DNA of 5,420 bases, taken from contig JAKLIE010000157.1 in the NCBI GenBank assembly GCA_022709775.1, positions 1-5,420 of the forward strand, in the 5' to 3' direction. Position 1 is the first letter of the stretch. The number at the start of each line of letters is the position of its first letter. The notes under the pieces were generated by a model. That model was given only the letters and a program-made list of their open reading frames with translations. It was not told where the DNA came from and made no database searches. Position numbers and translations under genes: made by a program. Below are positions 1 to 5,420 of this stretch, one piece after another. This stretch comes from Pseudomonadota bacterium. Lineage in GTDB: Bacteria; Pseudomonadota; Gammaproteobacteria; Burkholderiales; Casimicrobiaceae.

Positions 1-2187
1 CTGCGCGCGATGCTGGCCCGCGCCGATCGGCCGGAGCTCGAGCAGGCGCTCCTGCGCGTCGCCATCGTCGCCCTGGTCTACGTCTACGTCTGGTGGACCG
101 TCGGACGCGACGGCCGGCTCGACCCGATGGAGCGCGAGATCGTGCTCGTCTGCGGCGTCATCGTCGCGGCGTCGCTCGCGCTCCTGGCAGGGGTGCTGTT
201 CGTCGGCGGCCAGTCGGTCGTGCGCCGCTCGCTGGGCATCGCCCTCGACAACGCCGCGGTGACCTACTGCCTGATCCAGATGGGCGAAAGCGGCGCCGTG
301 CTGCTCGGCGTCTACCTGTTCGTCGCGTTCGGCAACGGCTTCCGCTTCGGACGCGCCTACCTGCACGCGGCGCAGGCCGCGTCGATCGTCGGGTTCTCGC
401 TCGCGACGTACTGGTCCGATTACTGGTCGCAGCACCTCGCCGTGTGCACCGGCGTCTTCTGCATGCTCGTCGTGCTGCCGCTCTACGTCGGCGTGCTCAC
501 GCAGCGGATCACCGAGGCGCGCAAGCGCGCGGACGACGCGAACGTCGCGAAGGGCCGTTTCCTCGCGAACGTGAGCCACGAGATGCGCACGCCGCTCAAC
601 GGCGTGATCGCGATGGCCGACGTGCTGCGCGAGACGAGCCTCAACGACGCGCAGCGCGAGATCGTCGAGACGATGACGACCTCGGCGCACCTGCTGCTCG
701 CGCAGATCGAGGACGTCCTCGACATGGCCAAGATCGAGGCCGGCCGCGTGGCGATCGAGACGCGGCCGTTCGACCTGGGCAAGCTCGCGACGGGCACGGT
801 GAAGGTGATGCTTCCGCAGGCGCGCTACAAGGGCCTCGCGATCAACACCGAGATCGATCCCGCGGCCGCTCGCTGGTTCGAAGGCGACGCGCACCACATC
901 CGGCAGGTGCTCCTCAACCTGCTGGCGAACGCGGTCAAGTTCACAGAGAGGGGCGAGATCACGCTCCGCGTGCGCGCGACGCTCGACGCCGACCACGGGG
1001 GCGCGCTCCCGCCCGCGCGCGGCGGCATCGGCCCGGTGGGCGCCACGGTGCGCATCGAGGTGCAGGACACCGGCATCGGCATCCCCGAGGCGAAGCAGGC
1101 CGCGATCTTCGAGCCGTTCACGCAGGCCGACGACTCGGTCACGCGCGTCTACGGCGGCACGGGACTGGGCACGACCATCGCGCGCCAGCTCGTGATGCTG
1201 ATGCGCGGCCGCATCGGGCTCGCGAGCACCGTCGGGAAGGGAAGCCTGTTCTGGTTCGAGCTGCCGCTCAGGCCCACCGAGCCCCGCGGCACCGACCTCA
1301 CCGCGGAGCTCGGCGTGGCGAAGACCTCGACCGCGCTCCAGGCCGCGATCGCGGGCCCGGGCGCGAAGGTCCACAAGATCCGCGGCGCGCGCATCCTCGT
1401 CGCCGAGGACAACCCCACCAACCAGCGCGTCGCCCAGCTGATCCTCGAGAGCGGCGGTCACGTCGTGACGATCGTCGACAACGGCGAGGCCGCCCTCGAT
1501 GCGCTCGAGCGCGGCGGGTTCGACATCGCGCTGTTCGACCTGTCGATGCCGGTCGTGTCCGGCCTCGAGGCGCTCAAGCTCTACCGGTTCACGACGCCGC
1601 GACCGATCCCGGTGCTGATCCTTTCGGCGAACGTGACGACCGAGTCGATCCTCGACTGCGAGCGAGCGGGCGCCTCCGAGTTCATCGGCAAGCCGCTGCG
1701 CGCGTCGCTGCTGCTCGACGCGATCGAGCGCCATCTCGCCGACGCCGACCGACCCGCCGCGCCGGTGCCCTCCCGCATCGACGAGAAGCCCGCGCTGTCC
1801 GTCGTCGACACGCCGCCGCTCGATCCGACGGTTCTCCAGGATCTGGCGCGCCTGTCCAGCGATCCGACGTTCCTCGACCGGCTGCTGCGCGGTTTCAAGG
1901 GCGACACCGAGCGACTGGTGCGCGAGGTCGGCGACGCGCTCGGCGCGCGGCGCTACGAAGTCGCGAAGGACGCGGCGCACGCGCTCCGCGGGGGCGCCGC
2001 GTCGGTCGGCGCGATGCAGCTCGTGCAGGTCGCGACGCGCATCGACAAGGCTACCCACGACATGCTCCGGCTCAAGGCCGCGCAGTGGACCGAGGAGCTC
2101 ATCGGCGCCGCGAACCGCGCGCTGCTCGCGCTCGACGAGCACCTCGAGGCGCGCCGGCGCCAGGGGCTCGGCGGCGGCGACGCCTGA
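1..2187 (+). CDS. rpfC: RpfC-type DSF-sensing hybrid histidine kinase (probably 5'-partial)
   Basis: Membrane sensor kinase for the DSF fatty-acid signal; in Xanthomonas it phosphorylates RpfG and sequesters RpfF. Numbering is from the ATG at base 10 (725 aa). Residues 14-163 hold five to six hydrophobic segments. HisKA follows with NVSHEMRTPLNG (phospho-accepting H190), then the HATPase domain with N-box N307, DTGIGIP (353-359), FEPF (367-370) and GGTGLGTTIARQL (382-394). The GTGLGTTI form matches Xanthomonas RpfC as I recall it. The receiver has acidic D467, phospho-acceptor D510, S539 and K561. A C-terminal HPt domain has AAHALRGG with H657. Xanthomonas RpfC is about 726 aa with key residues near H198, D512 and H657, so the proteins are colinear. 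The frame stays open to base 1, and residues 4-6 (RAD) align with about residues 15-17 of Xanthomonas RpfC, so roughly ten residues probably lie outside the window. Convergent with rpfF. A generic hybrid kinase is unlikely beside rpfF. Confidence 0.93.
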   Translation: MRAMLARADRPELEQALLRVAIVALVYVYVWWTVGRDGRLDPMEREIVLVCGVIVAASLALLAGVLFVGGQSVVRRSLGIALDNAAVTYCLIQMGESGAVLLGVYLFVAFGNGFRFGRAYLHAAQAASIVGFSLATYWSDYWSQHLAVCTGVFCMLVVLPLYVGVLTQRITEARKRADDANVAKGRFLANVSHEMRTPLNGVIAMADVLRETSLNDAQREIVETMTTSAHLLLAQIEDVLDMAKIEAGRVAIETRPFDLGKLATGTVKVMLPQARYKGLAINTEIDPAAARWFEGDAHHIRQVLLNLLANAVKFTERGEITLRVRATLDADHGGALPPARGGIGPVGATVRIEVQDTGIGIPEAKQAAIFEPFTQADDSVTRVYGGTGLGTTIARQLVMLMRGRIGLASTVGKGSLFWFELPLRPTEPRGTDLTAELGVAKTSTALQAAIAGPGAKVHKIRGARILVAEDNPTNQRVAQLILESGGHVVTIVDNGEAALDALERGGFDIALFDLSMPVVSGLEALKLYRFTTPRPIPVLILSANVTTESILDCERAGASEFIGKPLRASLLLDAIERHLADADRPAAPVPSRIDEKPALSVVDTPPLDPTVLQDLARLSSDPTFLDRLLRGFKGDTERLVREVGDALGARRYEVAKDAAHALRGGAASVGAMQLVQVATRIDKATHDMLRLKAAQWTEELIGAANRALLALDEHLEARRRQGLGGGDA

Positions 2188-2205
2188 TCGCGGCGCGCGC
2201 GAACG

Positions 2206-2237
2206 CCCCCCGCCCACCTCGCAGGCGTCGGGATTTT
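2206..2237 (+). terminator. weak terminator-like stem after rpfC
   Basis: About 20 bases after the rpfC stop, CGCC (2211-2214) can pair with GGCG (2224-2227), continued after a 2x2 mismatch by CCC (2206-2208) with GGG (2230-2232). ATTTT (2233-2237) follows. The position is right for an rpfC terminator, but the stem is short and interrupted and only four Ts follow, so this is a tentative call. Confidence 0.2.
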
Positions 2238-2260
2238 CGCTTCCCGTTCCGTTGCGGTCC

Positions 2261-2487
2261 GGCGCCGGCCCCACGCCGACGCCTTCCCGCGGACGCGCCC
2301 GTCGACGGCGGCGCGCTCGTTGCCGGCGCGCCGGCCCCACGCCGGCGCGCCCCCTTCCTGACTCCCGGATCGATCAGCGACGCGGGCCGGCATCGACTCC
2401 GGCCCCACGCCGGCGCTCCGCCTCCCGCTTCGCACTCGATCCCGGTCCGCCGGGTCAGCGGCACGGCAGCCCCACGCCGCCGCGCCG
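2261..2487 (-). repeat. array of four regularly spaced hairpins with a shared loop
   Basis: Four copies of a GCCCCACGCCG core occur at about 2268-2278, 2334-2344, 2402-2412 and 2469-2479, so the period is 66, 68 and 67 bp. Each core is the centre of an inverted repeat with loop CCCAC (GTGGG on the minus strand). Copy 1 spans 2261-2283 (9 pairs), copy 2 spans 2325-2351 (11 perfect pairs, left arm GGCGCGCCGGC), copy 3 spans about 2396-2416 (5 perfect pairs, then a mismatch and further weak pairing) and copy 4 spans 2459-2487 (12 pairs). The arm mismatches are C-A on the plus strand at 2265/2279, 2468/2478 and 2463/2483; each becomes a G-U pair in minus-strand RNA, which favours a transcript read in the rpfF direction. 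The roughly 40-base spacers are only loosely similar. Possible identities are a dispersed intergenic palindrome family or an RNA regulatory element; I do not recognise it. Confidence 0.75.
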
Positions 2488-2506
2488 ATCGCCTCGAACC
2501 GCAGCC

Positions 2507-2525
2507 GGCCCGCGACTGCCGGGCC
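2507..2525 (-). terminator. GC-rich stem-loop directly after rpfF
   Basis: GGCCCG (2507-2512) and CGGGCC (2520-2525) form a six-pair stem with a seven-base loop, starting 16 bases beyond the rpfF stop codon in the direction of rpfF transcription. No T-run follows, so it may be a 3'-end stabilising stem or a Rho-associated structure rather than an intrinsic terminator. It has a different loop from the four-copy array and is not counted as a member. Confidence 0.3.
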
Positions 2526-2541
2526 CGTCGTGCCCCTTCGA

Positions 2542-3462
2542 TCAGTCGCCCGCGCCGACCGCCAGCGGGACGACGTTCGTGCCGGACGTCTCGGGCGCCT
2601 GGATGCGCTGCTGCGCGCGCACGAGCCGGTCCATCATCTTGAGATCGCGCTCGCTGAGGCGAAGCGCGGCATCGGCCCACAGCTCGACGATGCGCACGAG
2701 CTCCTCGTGCGTCAGCGGATTCATCTCCTTCGCGATCGACTCGATGCCGCGGCGCCCGTTGCCGGCGCGCTGGTGCTTGCGGACATAGCTCTCGACCGCG
2801 GCCTCGCCGGTGCCCACGGGCGTGATCACGTCGACGACGCCCATGTCGTAGAGCTGGCGCGCCGTGTAGATCGCGCCGCTGGTGATCAGTTCCTCGGTCG
2901 TGCGCCGGCCGACCTTGCGCGACAGGAAGCTGTACGCGCCCATGCCCGGGAACAGGTTGAACAGCACCTCGGGGAACCCCATGCGCGCGTCTTCCTCGGC
3001 GACGATCACCGACGAGCCGAGCGCGCACTCGAAGCCGCCGCCCAACGCCTCGCCCTGCACGAGCGAAATCGTCGTGAGCGGCGTATTCGCGTTCTTCCAC
3101 CAGCGGTAGAGCACGTCGACGCATGCACGGCCGTAGTGCGCGAGCGTCGAGCGCTCTCTCCGTTCGATCGCGGCCCGGAACAGTGCGAGGTCGCCGCCGA
3201 GGTTGAACACGCCGGGCAGCTTCGACGCGATGACCGCGTAGTGGACCGGTGCGACGCGCCCGCTCTCGTCGACCATCGTCCCGCCGGCGTTCTCGATCGT
3301 GTCGACCCACGCCGACAGGTCGGAGAGCAGCTCGCGGTTGAAGCACGCGCGCGGGCGCGGATTCATGTACGCCCAGTAGATGCCGCGCTCGGAATCGAAC
3401 CGGGATTCGACCTGTCCGAGGCGGACGTGCGGAAGGTAGCGGACTTCGGCGAACGCGTTCAT
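2542..3462 (-). CDS. rpfF: RpfF-type DSF synthase (crotonase/enoyl-CoA hydratase fold)
   Basis: A 306-residue cytoplasmic crotonase-family enzyme. In the family, RpfF dehydrates a 3-hydroxyacyl-ACP to the cis-2 acyl form and cleaves the thioester, releasing DSF or BDSF. The core reads VQGEALGGGFE (135-145), then MGFPEVLFNLFPGMGAYSF (161-179). The two crotonase glutamates are E145 and E165, 20 residues apart, as for E141/E161 of Xanthomonas RpfF. Pocket residues I recall for that enzyme (L136, G137, M170, W258, L276) fall at L140, G141, M174, W262 and L280 here, a constant offset of four, which makes RpfF far more likely than a catabolic enoyl-CoA hydratase. Xanthomonas RpfF is about 289 aa; the excess is mainly a C-terminal tail after about 285. 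The start at 3462 is chosen because GGGAG lies seven bases upstream and MNAFAEVRYLP is a family-like N-terminus; an in-frame ATG at 3528 would add 22 unlikely residues. No rpfB is adjacent. Convergent with its likely partner rpfC. Confidence 0.93.
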   Translation of the reverse strand: MNAFAEVRYLPHVRLGQVESRFDSERGIYWAYMNPRPRACFNRELLSDLSAWVDTIENAGGTMVDESGRVAPVHYAVIASKLPGVFNLGGDLALFRAAIERRERSTLAHYGRACVDVLYRWWKNANTPLTTISLVQGEALGGGFECALGSSVIVAEEDARMGFPEVLFNLFPGMGAYSFLSRKVGRRTTEELITSGAIYTARQLYDMGVVDVITPVGTGEAAVESYVRKHQRAGNGRRGIESIAKEMNPLTHEELVRIVELWADAALRLSERDLKMMDRLVRAQQRIQAPETSGTNVVPLAVGAGD

Positions 3463-3467
3463 GGCAA

Positions 3468-3476
3468 GGCTCCCTG
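3468..3476 (-). promoter_or_regulatory. ribosome binding site deciding the rpfF start
   Basis: Read on the minus strand, AGGGAG lies seven bases before the ATG at 3462, a good Shine-Dalgarno match and spacing. The alternative ATGs further upstream (3528 and 3504) lack this support and would place family-unlike residues at the N-terminus. Confidence 0.6.
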
Positions 3477-3605
3477 TGGGGTGGGGTTGTGACGGGTAAA
3501 ACATGTGGGGCGCAACGGATTGTGGCAAACAAGGTATTCGCGCGCAAATTGTCCACCGTCAGCCTTGAGCGGAATCAACCATTTCAGGCGCGATTTTCAC
3601 CCCGC

Positions 3606-3655
3606 AAACAACAATATAGGGCGTACTGTAGCCCACATCTTGTAACTGTTGTGGG
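3606..3655 (-). promoter_or_regulatory. candidate rpfF promoter with overlapping inverted repeat
   Basis: On the minus strand TATATT (3618 to 3613) is a five-of-six match to a sigma-70 -10 box, about 150 bases before the rpfF start. No good -35 box lies 16-18 bases upstream. That space is instead covered by the inverted repeat CCCACA-N12-TGTGGG (3632-3655), centred near -37 relative to a start point expected around 3606. A poor -35 with a dyad over it is a layout typical of activator-dependent promoters. This is inference; no transcription start is known. Confidence 0.3.
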
Positions 3656-3780
3656 AGACAAGTGCGGCACAGAAACCGCAATCCCTAGCGGTCCGGCAGG
3701 CGCCGGGCCACAACCGCCTGTTCCCGACGGCCCCACGCTCCGGTCAGCGTCGCCGGGGGCAAGGCGATCACTGACCAGCA

Positions 3781-3810
3781 CAGAAACAAGGTGTTGCGGG
3801 CGCAACCTTT
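3781..3810 (-). terminator. candidate intrinsic terminator of aat-bpt
   Basis: Read on the minus strand, AAAGGTTGC (3810-3802) pairs with GCAAC-A-CCTT (3797-3788) across a GCCC loop. That gives nine pairs including one G-U and a single bulged A. GTTTCT (3787-3782) follows. It lies about 130 bases beyond the bpt stop. The T-run is short and interrupted, so function is uncertain, but it is the best terminator-like structure downstream of the operon. Confidence 0.35.
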
Positions 3811-3914
3811 CGCGCGTCCGAAGGTTCCGCGCCGGCGAAGCGCCGCGGGAGGACGGGGGGTGGGACGGGCCGGCCGGCCCGCTTTCGGGTGTGGATCCCG
3901 CGAGCGGCGGGGCA

Positions 3915-3933
3915 GGCGCCGGGGGGCGGCGCC
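3915..3933 (-). repeat. GGCGCC inverted repeat just after bpt
   Basis: Two GGCGCC arms (3915-3920 and 3928-3933) flank a seven-base loop, starting eight bases past the bpt stop in the direction of transcription. The loop in the minus-strand RNA is C-rich and no T-run follows. It could protect the 3' end or be a chance structure in GC-rich DNA. Confidence 0.3.
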
Positions 3934-3941
3934 GGACGCGT

Positions 3942-4661
3942 TCAGAGCACCGTCCAGCGGCCGTCCACGAGCCCCTCGATCGGCCGGAACGTCGCCTTGT
4001 AGGCCATCTTGGCGCTCTCGGCGATCCAGTAGCCGAGGTAGAGGTACGGGAGGCCGAGCTCCGCGCAGCGCCGGATCTGCCACAGGACGTTCCACGTGCC
4101 GAAACTCGTCCCCCGCATCTCGGGTTCGAAGAACGTGTACACCGACGAGAGTCCGTCGGCGAGGCGGTCGACGAGGCTCACCATCCGGAGCGCGCCGTTC
4201 TCGCGGAACTCGACGAGGTCGGTCGCGACGTTGCTGTGGAGCAGGAAGTGCTGGTACTGCTCGCGGCTGTCCTGGTCCATGCCCCCGCCCGGATGGCGGT
4301 GGCGCTGGTACCGAAGGTAGAGCGCGTAGTGCTCGCTGTCGTAGCCCAGCTCGCGGCGCGTGACCGAGAGCGACGCGTGGGCGCGGGCGACGCGCCGCTG
4401 CGTGCGGTTGGGGCGGAACGCCGCCACCGGGACGCGGACGGGGATGCACGCGCGGCAGCTGTCGCAGTACGGACGGTAGGTGAACGCGCCGCTGCGGCGG
4501 AAGCCCAGCCTCACCAGTTCGCCGTACACGCGAGTGTCGATCAGGTGCGAGGGCGTGGCGACCTGCGAGCGCGCGAGCCGGTCCGGCAGGTAGCTGCACG
4601 GGTACGGCGCCGTCGCGTAGAACTGCAGCGACGCGAGCGGCAGGTCGTTGAGCTTGCTCAC
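3942..4661 (-). CDS. bpt: aspartate/glutamate leucyltransferase (Bpt; arginyltransferase-like)
   Basis: A 239-residue cytoplasmic enzyme that transfers leucine from Leu-tRNA to N-terminal Asp or Glu, creating a primary destabilising residue recognised by ClpS for ClpAP. The N-terminal ATE domain shows [14 protein letters not shown] (11-25 region, C22) and [18 protein letters not shown] (62-79) with C66, C69 and C72, the cysteine cluster typical of the family. The C-terminal half has [11 protein letters not shown], then [11 protein letters not shown] and [19 protein letters not shown], ending in GRWTVL. Length is close to proteobacterial Bpt (about 235-276 aa). The start is the GTG at 4661, giving a family-typical N-terminus; the frame is open further upstream, but that lies inside aat and does not resemble Bpt. 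The GTG overlaps the aat stop (GTGA). No clear Shine-Dalgarno is seen, so translational coupling to aat is likely. It is often named ate or arginyl-tRNA-protein transferase, but the bacterial form is generally Bpt. Confidence 0.96.
   Translation of the reverse strand: MSKLNDLPLASLQFYATAPYPCSYLPDRLARSQVATPSHLIDTRVYGELVRLGFRRSGAFTYRPYCDSCRACIPVRVPVAAFRPNRTQRRVARAHASLSVTRRELGYDSEHYALYLRYQRHRHPGGGMDQDSREQYQHFLLHSNVATDLVEFRENGALRMVSLVDRLADGLSSVYTFFEPEMRGTSFGTWNVLWQIRRCAELGLPYLYLGYWIAESAKMAYKATFRPIEGLVDGRWTVL
4658..4661 (-). other. aat-bpt start/stop overlap (GTGA)
   Basis: The aat TGA (4660-4658) shares bases with the bpt GTG start (4661-4659). No Shine-Dalgarno is apparent in the preceding bases, so bpt translation probably depends on ribosomes that have just finished aat, keeping the two transferases in proportion. 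Confidence 0.8.
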
Positions 4662-5398
4662 GGGTCGGGCGCGGTCACGGGTTCGCGGTCGATGTCGGTC
4701 TCGGACGCCGTCCAGCGCCCCGCGACCCACGGAGCGGGCGGCGCGTCGGAGTGTATCAACTGCCCGAGCAGCGCCGCAAACGCGCCGCGCGGGATCGGCC
4801 GGGCGCCCATGCCCGCGAGATGCGAGGTCTCCTGCTGACAGTCGACGAGCGGGACGCCGTCGCGCCTCAGCTTTTCGACGAGGTGCACCAGCGCGACCTT
4901 CGACGCGTCGGCCTCGCGCGCGAACATCGACTCGCCGAAGAACACGCGCCCGAGCGCGATCCCGTAGAGGCCGCCCGCGAGCCTCCCGTCGCGCCAGGCC
5001 TCGACCGAGTGCGCGACGCCGCGCCGGTGTAGCTCGACGTAGGTCGCGATCATCGCCTCGGTGATCCAGGTCCCGTCCTGCCCGTGCCGCGGCTCGGCGC
5101 ACGCACGGATCACCCGCTCGAACGCCGTGTCGAGCCGGATCTCGTAGCGGCGCTGGCGCACGCGCTTGGCGAGCGAGCGCCGCACGCGGAACTCGGCGGT
5201 GAAGAGCACCATGCGCGGGTCCGGGCTCCACCAGAGCACCGGCTGCCCCTCCGAGTACCACGGGAAGATGCCCCGCCGATAGGCGTCGACGACCCGCTCG
5301 GGCGACAGGCCGCCGCCCGCCGCGAGGAGCCCTCCCGGCTCGCGGAGCGCAGTCTCGATCGGAGGAAACGGCTGCTGCGGCGCGAGCCAGGCGATCAC
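4658..5398 (-). CDS. aat: leucyl/phenylalanyl-tRNA--protein transferase (Aat)
   Basis: A 246-residue cytoplasmic enzyme that adds Leu or Phe from charged tRNA to N-terminal Lys or Arg, generating substrates for ClpS/ClpAP. Family blocks in order: [20 protein letters not shown] (21-40), RRGIFPWYS (41-49), [11 protein letters not shown] (53-63), TWIT (110-113), AHSVEAW (129-135), GGLYG (142-146), FFGESMF (153-159), ASK (165-167), [15 protein letters not shown] (185-199). Catalytic-site residues recalled from E. coli Aat (E156, D186, Q188, W111, Y120) occur at the same numbers here. The start is a GTG at 5398, giving an N-terminus ([15 protein letters not shown]) like Burkholderia Aat. The frame remains open to the window edge and no strong ribosome site is visible in the 22 upstream bases, so a start further upstream cannot be fully excluded. 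First gene of an aat-bpt pair with a four-base overlap. Confidence 0.96.
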   Translation of the reverse strand: MIAWLAPQQPFPPIETALREPGGLLAAGGGLSPERVVDAYRRGIFPWYSEGQPVLWWSPDPRMVLFTAEFRVRRSLAKRVRQRRYEIRLDTAFERVIRACAEPRHGQDGTWITEAMIATYVELHRRGVAHSVEAWRDGRLAGGLYGIALGRVFFGESMFAREADASKVALVHLVEKLRRDGVPLVDCQQETSHLAGMGARPIPRGAFAALLGQLIHSDAPPAPWVAGRWTASETDIDREPVTAPDP

Positions 5399-5420
5399 GC
5401 CGCGATTGTGCCGGTCCGGT

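Larger units (their letters stand above)
2188..2541. other. convergent rpfC/rpfF intergenic region
   Basis: These 354 bases separate the two stop codons. I see no credible gene: reading frames crossing here are extensions of shadow frames from rpfC or rpfF. The region contains the four-hairpin array (2261-2487), an additional GC stem close to the rpfF stop (2507-2525) and a weak stem followed by ATTTT near the rpfC end. It presumably carries the 3' ends of both transcripts, but no strong classical terminator with a long T-run is visible for either gene. Confidence 0.7.
3463..3941. other. non-coding region between bpt and rpfF
   Basis: These 479 bases contain no credible gene. The rpfF-proximal half is compositionally distinct: 93 of 180 bases are G or C over 3481-3660, while the flanks are far richer. 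It likely holds the rpfF promoter and leader. The bpt-proximal half (about 3700-3941) is extremely G-rich on the plus strand and contains a GGCGCC inverted repeat, a four-run G-tract cluster, the palindrome GGGCCGGCCGGCCC at 3868-3881 and a terminator-like hairpin. Open frames crossing the region on the plus strand are by-products of the bpt/aat antisense frames. Confidence 0.7.

Noticed and set aside
2261..2487. CRISPR array
   Set aside because: The conserved core is only about 11-16 bases, spacers are about 40-50 bases, repeats differ in their arms and there are no cas genes; hairpin conservation explains the pattern better.
93..2642. Long plus-strand open frame (849 codons) across rpfC
   Set aside because: It is the shifted frame of rpfC, extremely rich in Arg, Ala and Pro with no domain pattern; a product of high GC content.
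2542..3462. Catabolic enoyl-CoA hydratase identity for the crotonase-fold gene
   Set aside because: Both catalytic glutamates and the RpfF-type pocket residues align at a constant offset, the FNLFPGMGAYSF block is RpfF-like and its neighbour is an RpfC kinase.
3463..3528. Alternative rpfF start at the ATG at 3528
   Set aside because: The extra 22 residues are not family-like, and the ribosome site is correctly placed for the ATG at 3462.
2099..3556. Minus-strand open frame of 485 codons covering rpfF and the repeat region
   Set aside because: It is out of frame with rpfF and of Arg-rich low-complexity composition. Repeated PAWGR/SAWGR peptides in its C-terminal part and in another minus frame (1953-2435) are simply the hairpin repeats translated.
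3675..3706. Two small dyads, ACCGC-N8-GCGGT (3675-3692) and CCGGC-N4-GCCGG (3693-3706)
   Set aside because: Five-base arms are expected often in this composition, and there is no gene-proximal or promoter position to give them meaning.
3489..4838. Plus-strand open frame of 449 codons
   Set aside because: It runs antisense to bpt and the 3' end of aat and through the non-coding region, with no recognisable domain and the composition of a shadow frame.
4662..5261. N-terminal 200-residue extension of Bpt
   Set aside because: This part of the frame lies antisense-free but inside aat in another phase; it has no similarity to Bpt, and the GTG at 4661 gives the family N-terminus.

Overview
The window is about 5.4 kb of very GC-rich DNA with four protein genes. 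Two make up a diffusible-signal-factor (DSF) cell-cell signalling module and two form an N-degron (N-end rule) aminoacyl-transferase operon. The Aat and Bpt proteins look most like betaproteobacterial, Burkholderiales-type orthologues as I recall them: the Aat N-terminus FPPIETAL with [21 protein letters not shown], and the Bpt N-terminus [14 protein letters not shown] with [12 protein letters not shown] high-GC betaproteobacterium, possibly an uncultivated lineage, is the best guess; this is inference from remembered family sequences, not from a search.

Layout. Bases 1-2187 (+) encode an RpfC-type hybrid histidine kinase: membrane sensor, HisKA, HATPase, receiver and HPt. Its true N-terminus probably lies just left of the window. 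Bases 2188-2541 are a convergent intergenic region holding a striking array of four hairpins, spaced 66-68 bp apart and sharing the same loop. Bases 2542-3462 (-) encode RpfF, the crotonase-fold DSF synthase. Bases 3463-3941 are a non-coding region. Its rpfF-proximal part is much less GC-rich (about 52% over 3481-3660 by hand count) and probably holds the rpfF promoter; its other half carries terminator-like and G-rich structures downstream of bpt. Bases 3942-4661 (-) encode Bpt and 4658-5398 (-) encode Aat, overlapping by four bases (GTGA).

How the genes work together. RpfF makes a cis-2-unsaturated fatty-acid signal. RpfC senses it and, in the characterised Xanthomonas system, also binds RpfF to restrain synthesis and passes phosphate to RpfG, a c-di-GMP phosphodiesterase. 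RpfG is not in the window but could lie upstream of rpfC. The convergent rpfC/rpfF order matches Xanthomonas; rpfB is not seen. Aat and Bpt attach Leu or Phe to N-terminal Lys/Arg, and Leu to N-terminal Asp/Glu, marking proteins for ClpS/ClpAP. No functional link between the two modules is shown; they are only neighbours.

The feature most worth following up is the hairpin array between rpfC and rpfF. Its three arm mismatches all become G-U wobble pairs in the RNA read in the rpfF direction and C-A mismatches in the other direction. This suggests a structured RNA in the 3' region of the rpfF transcript.
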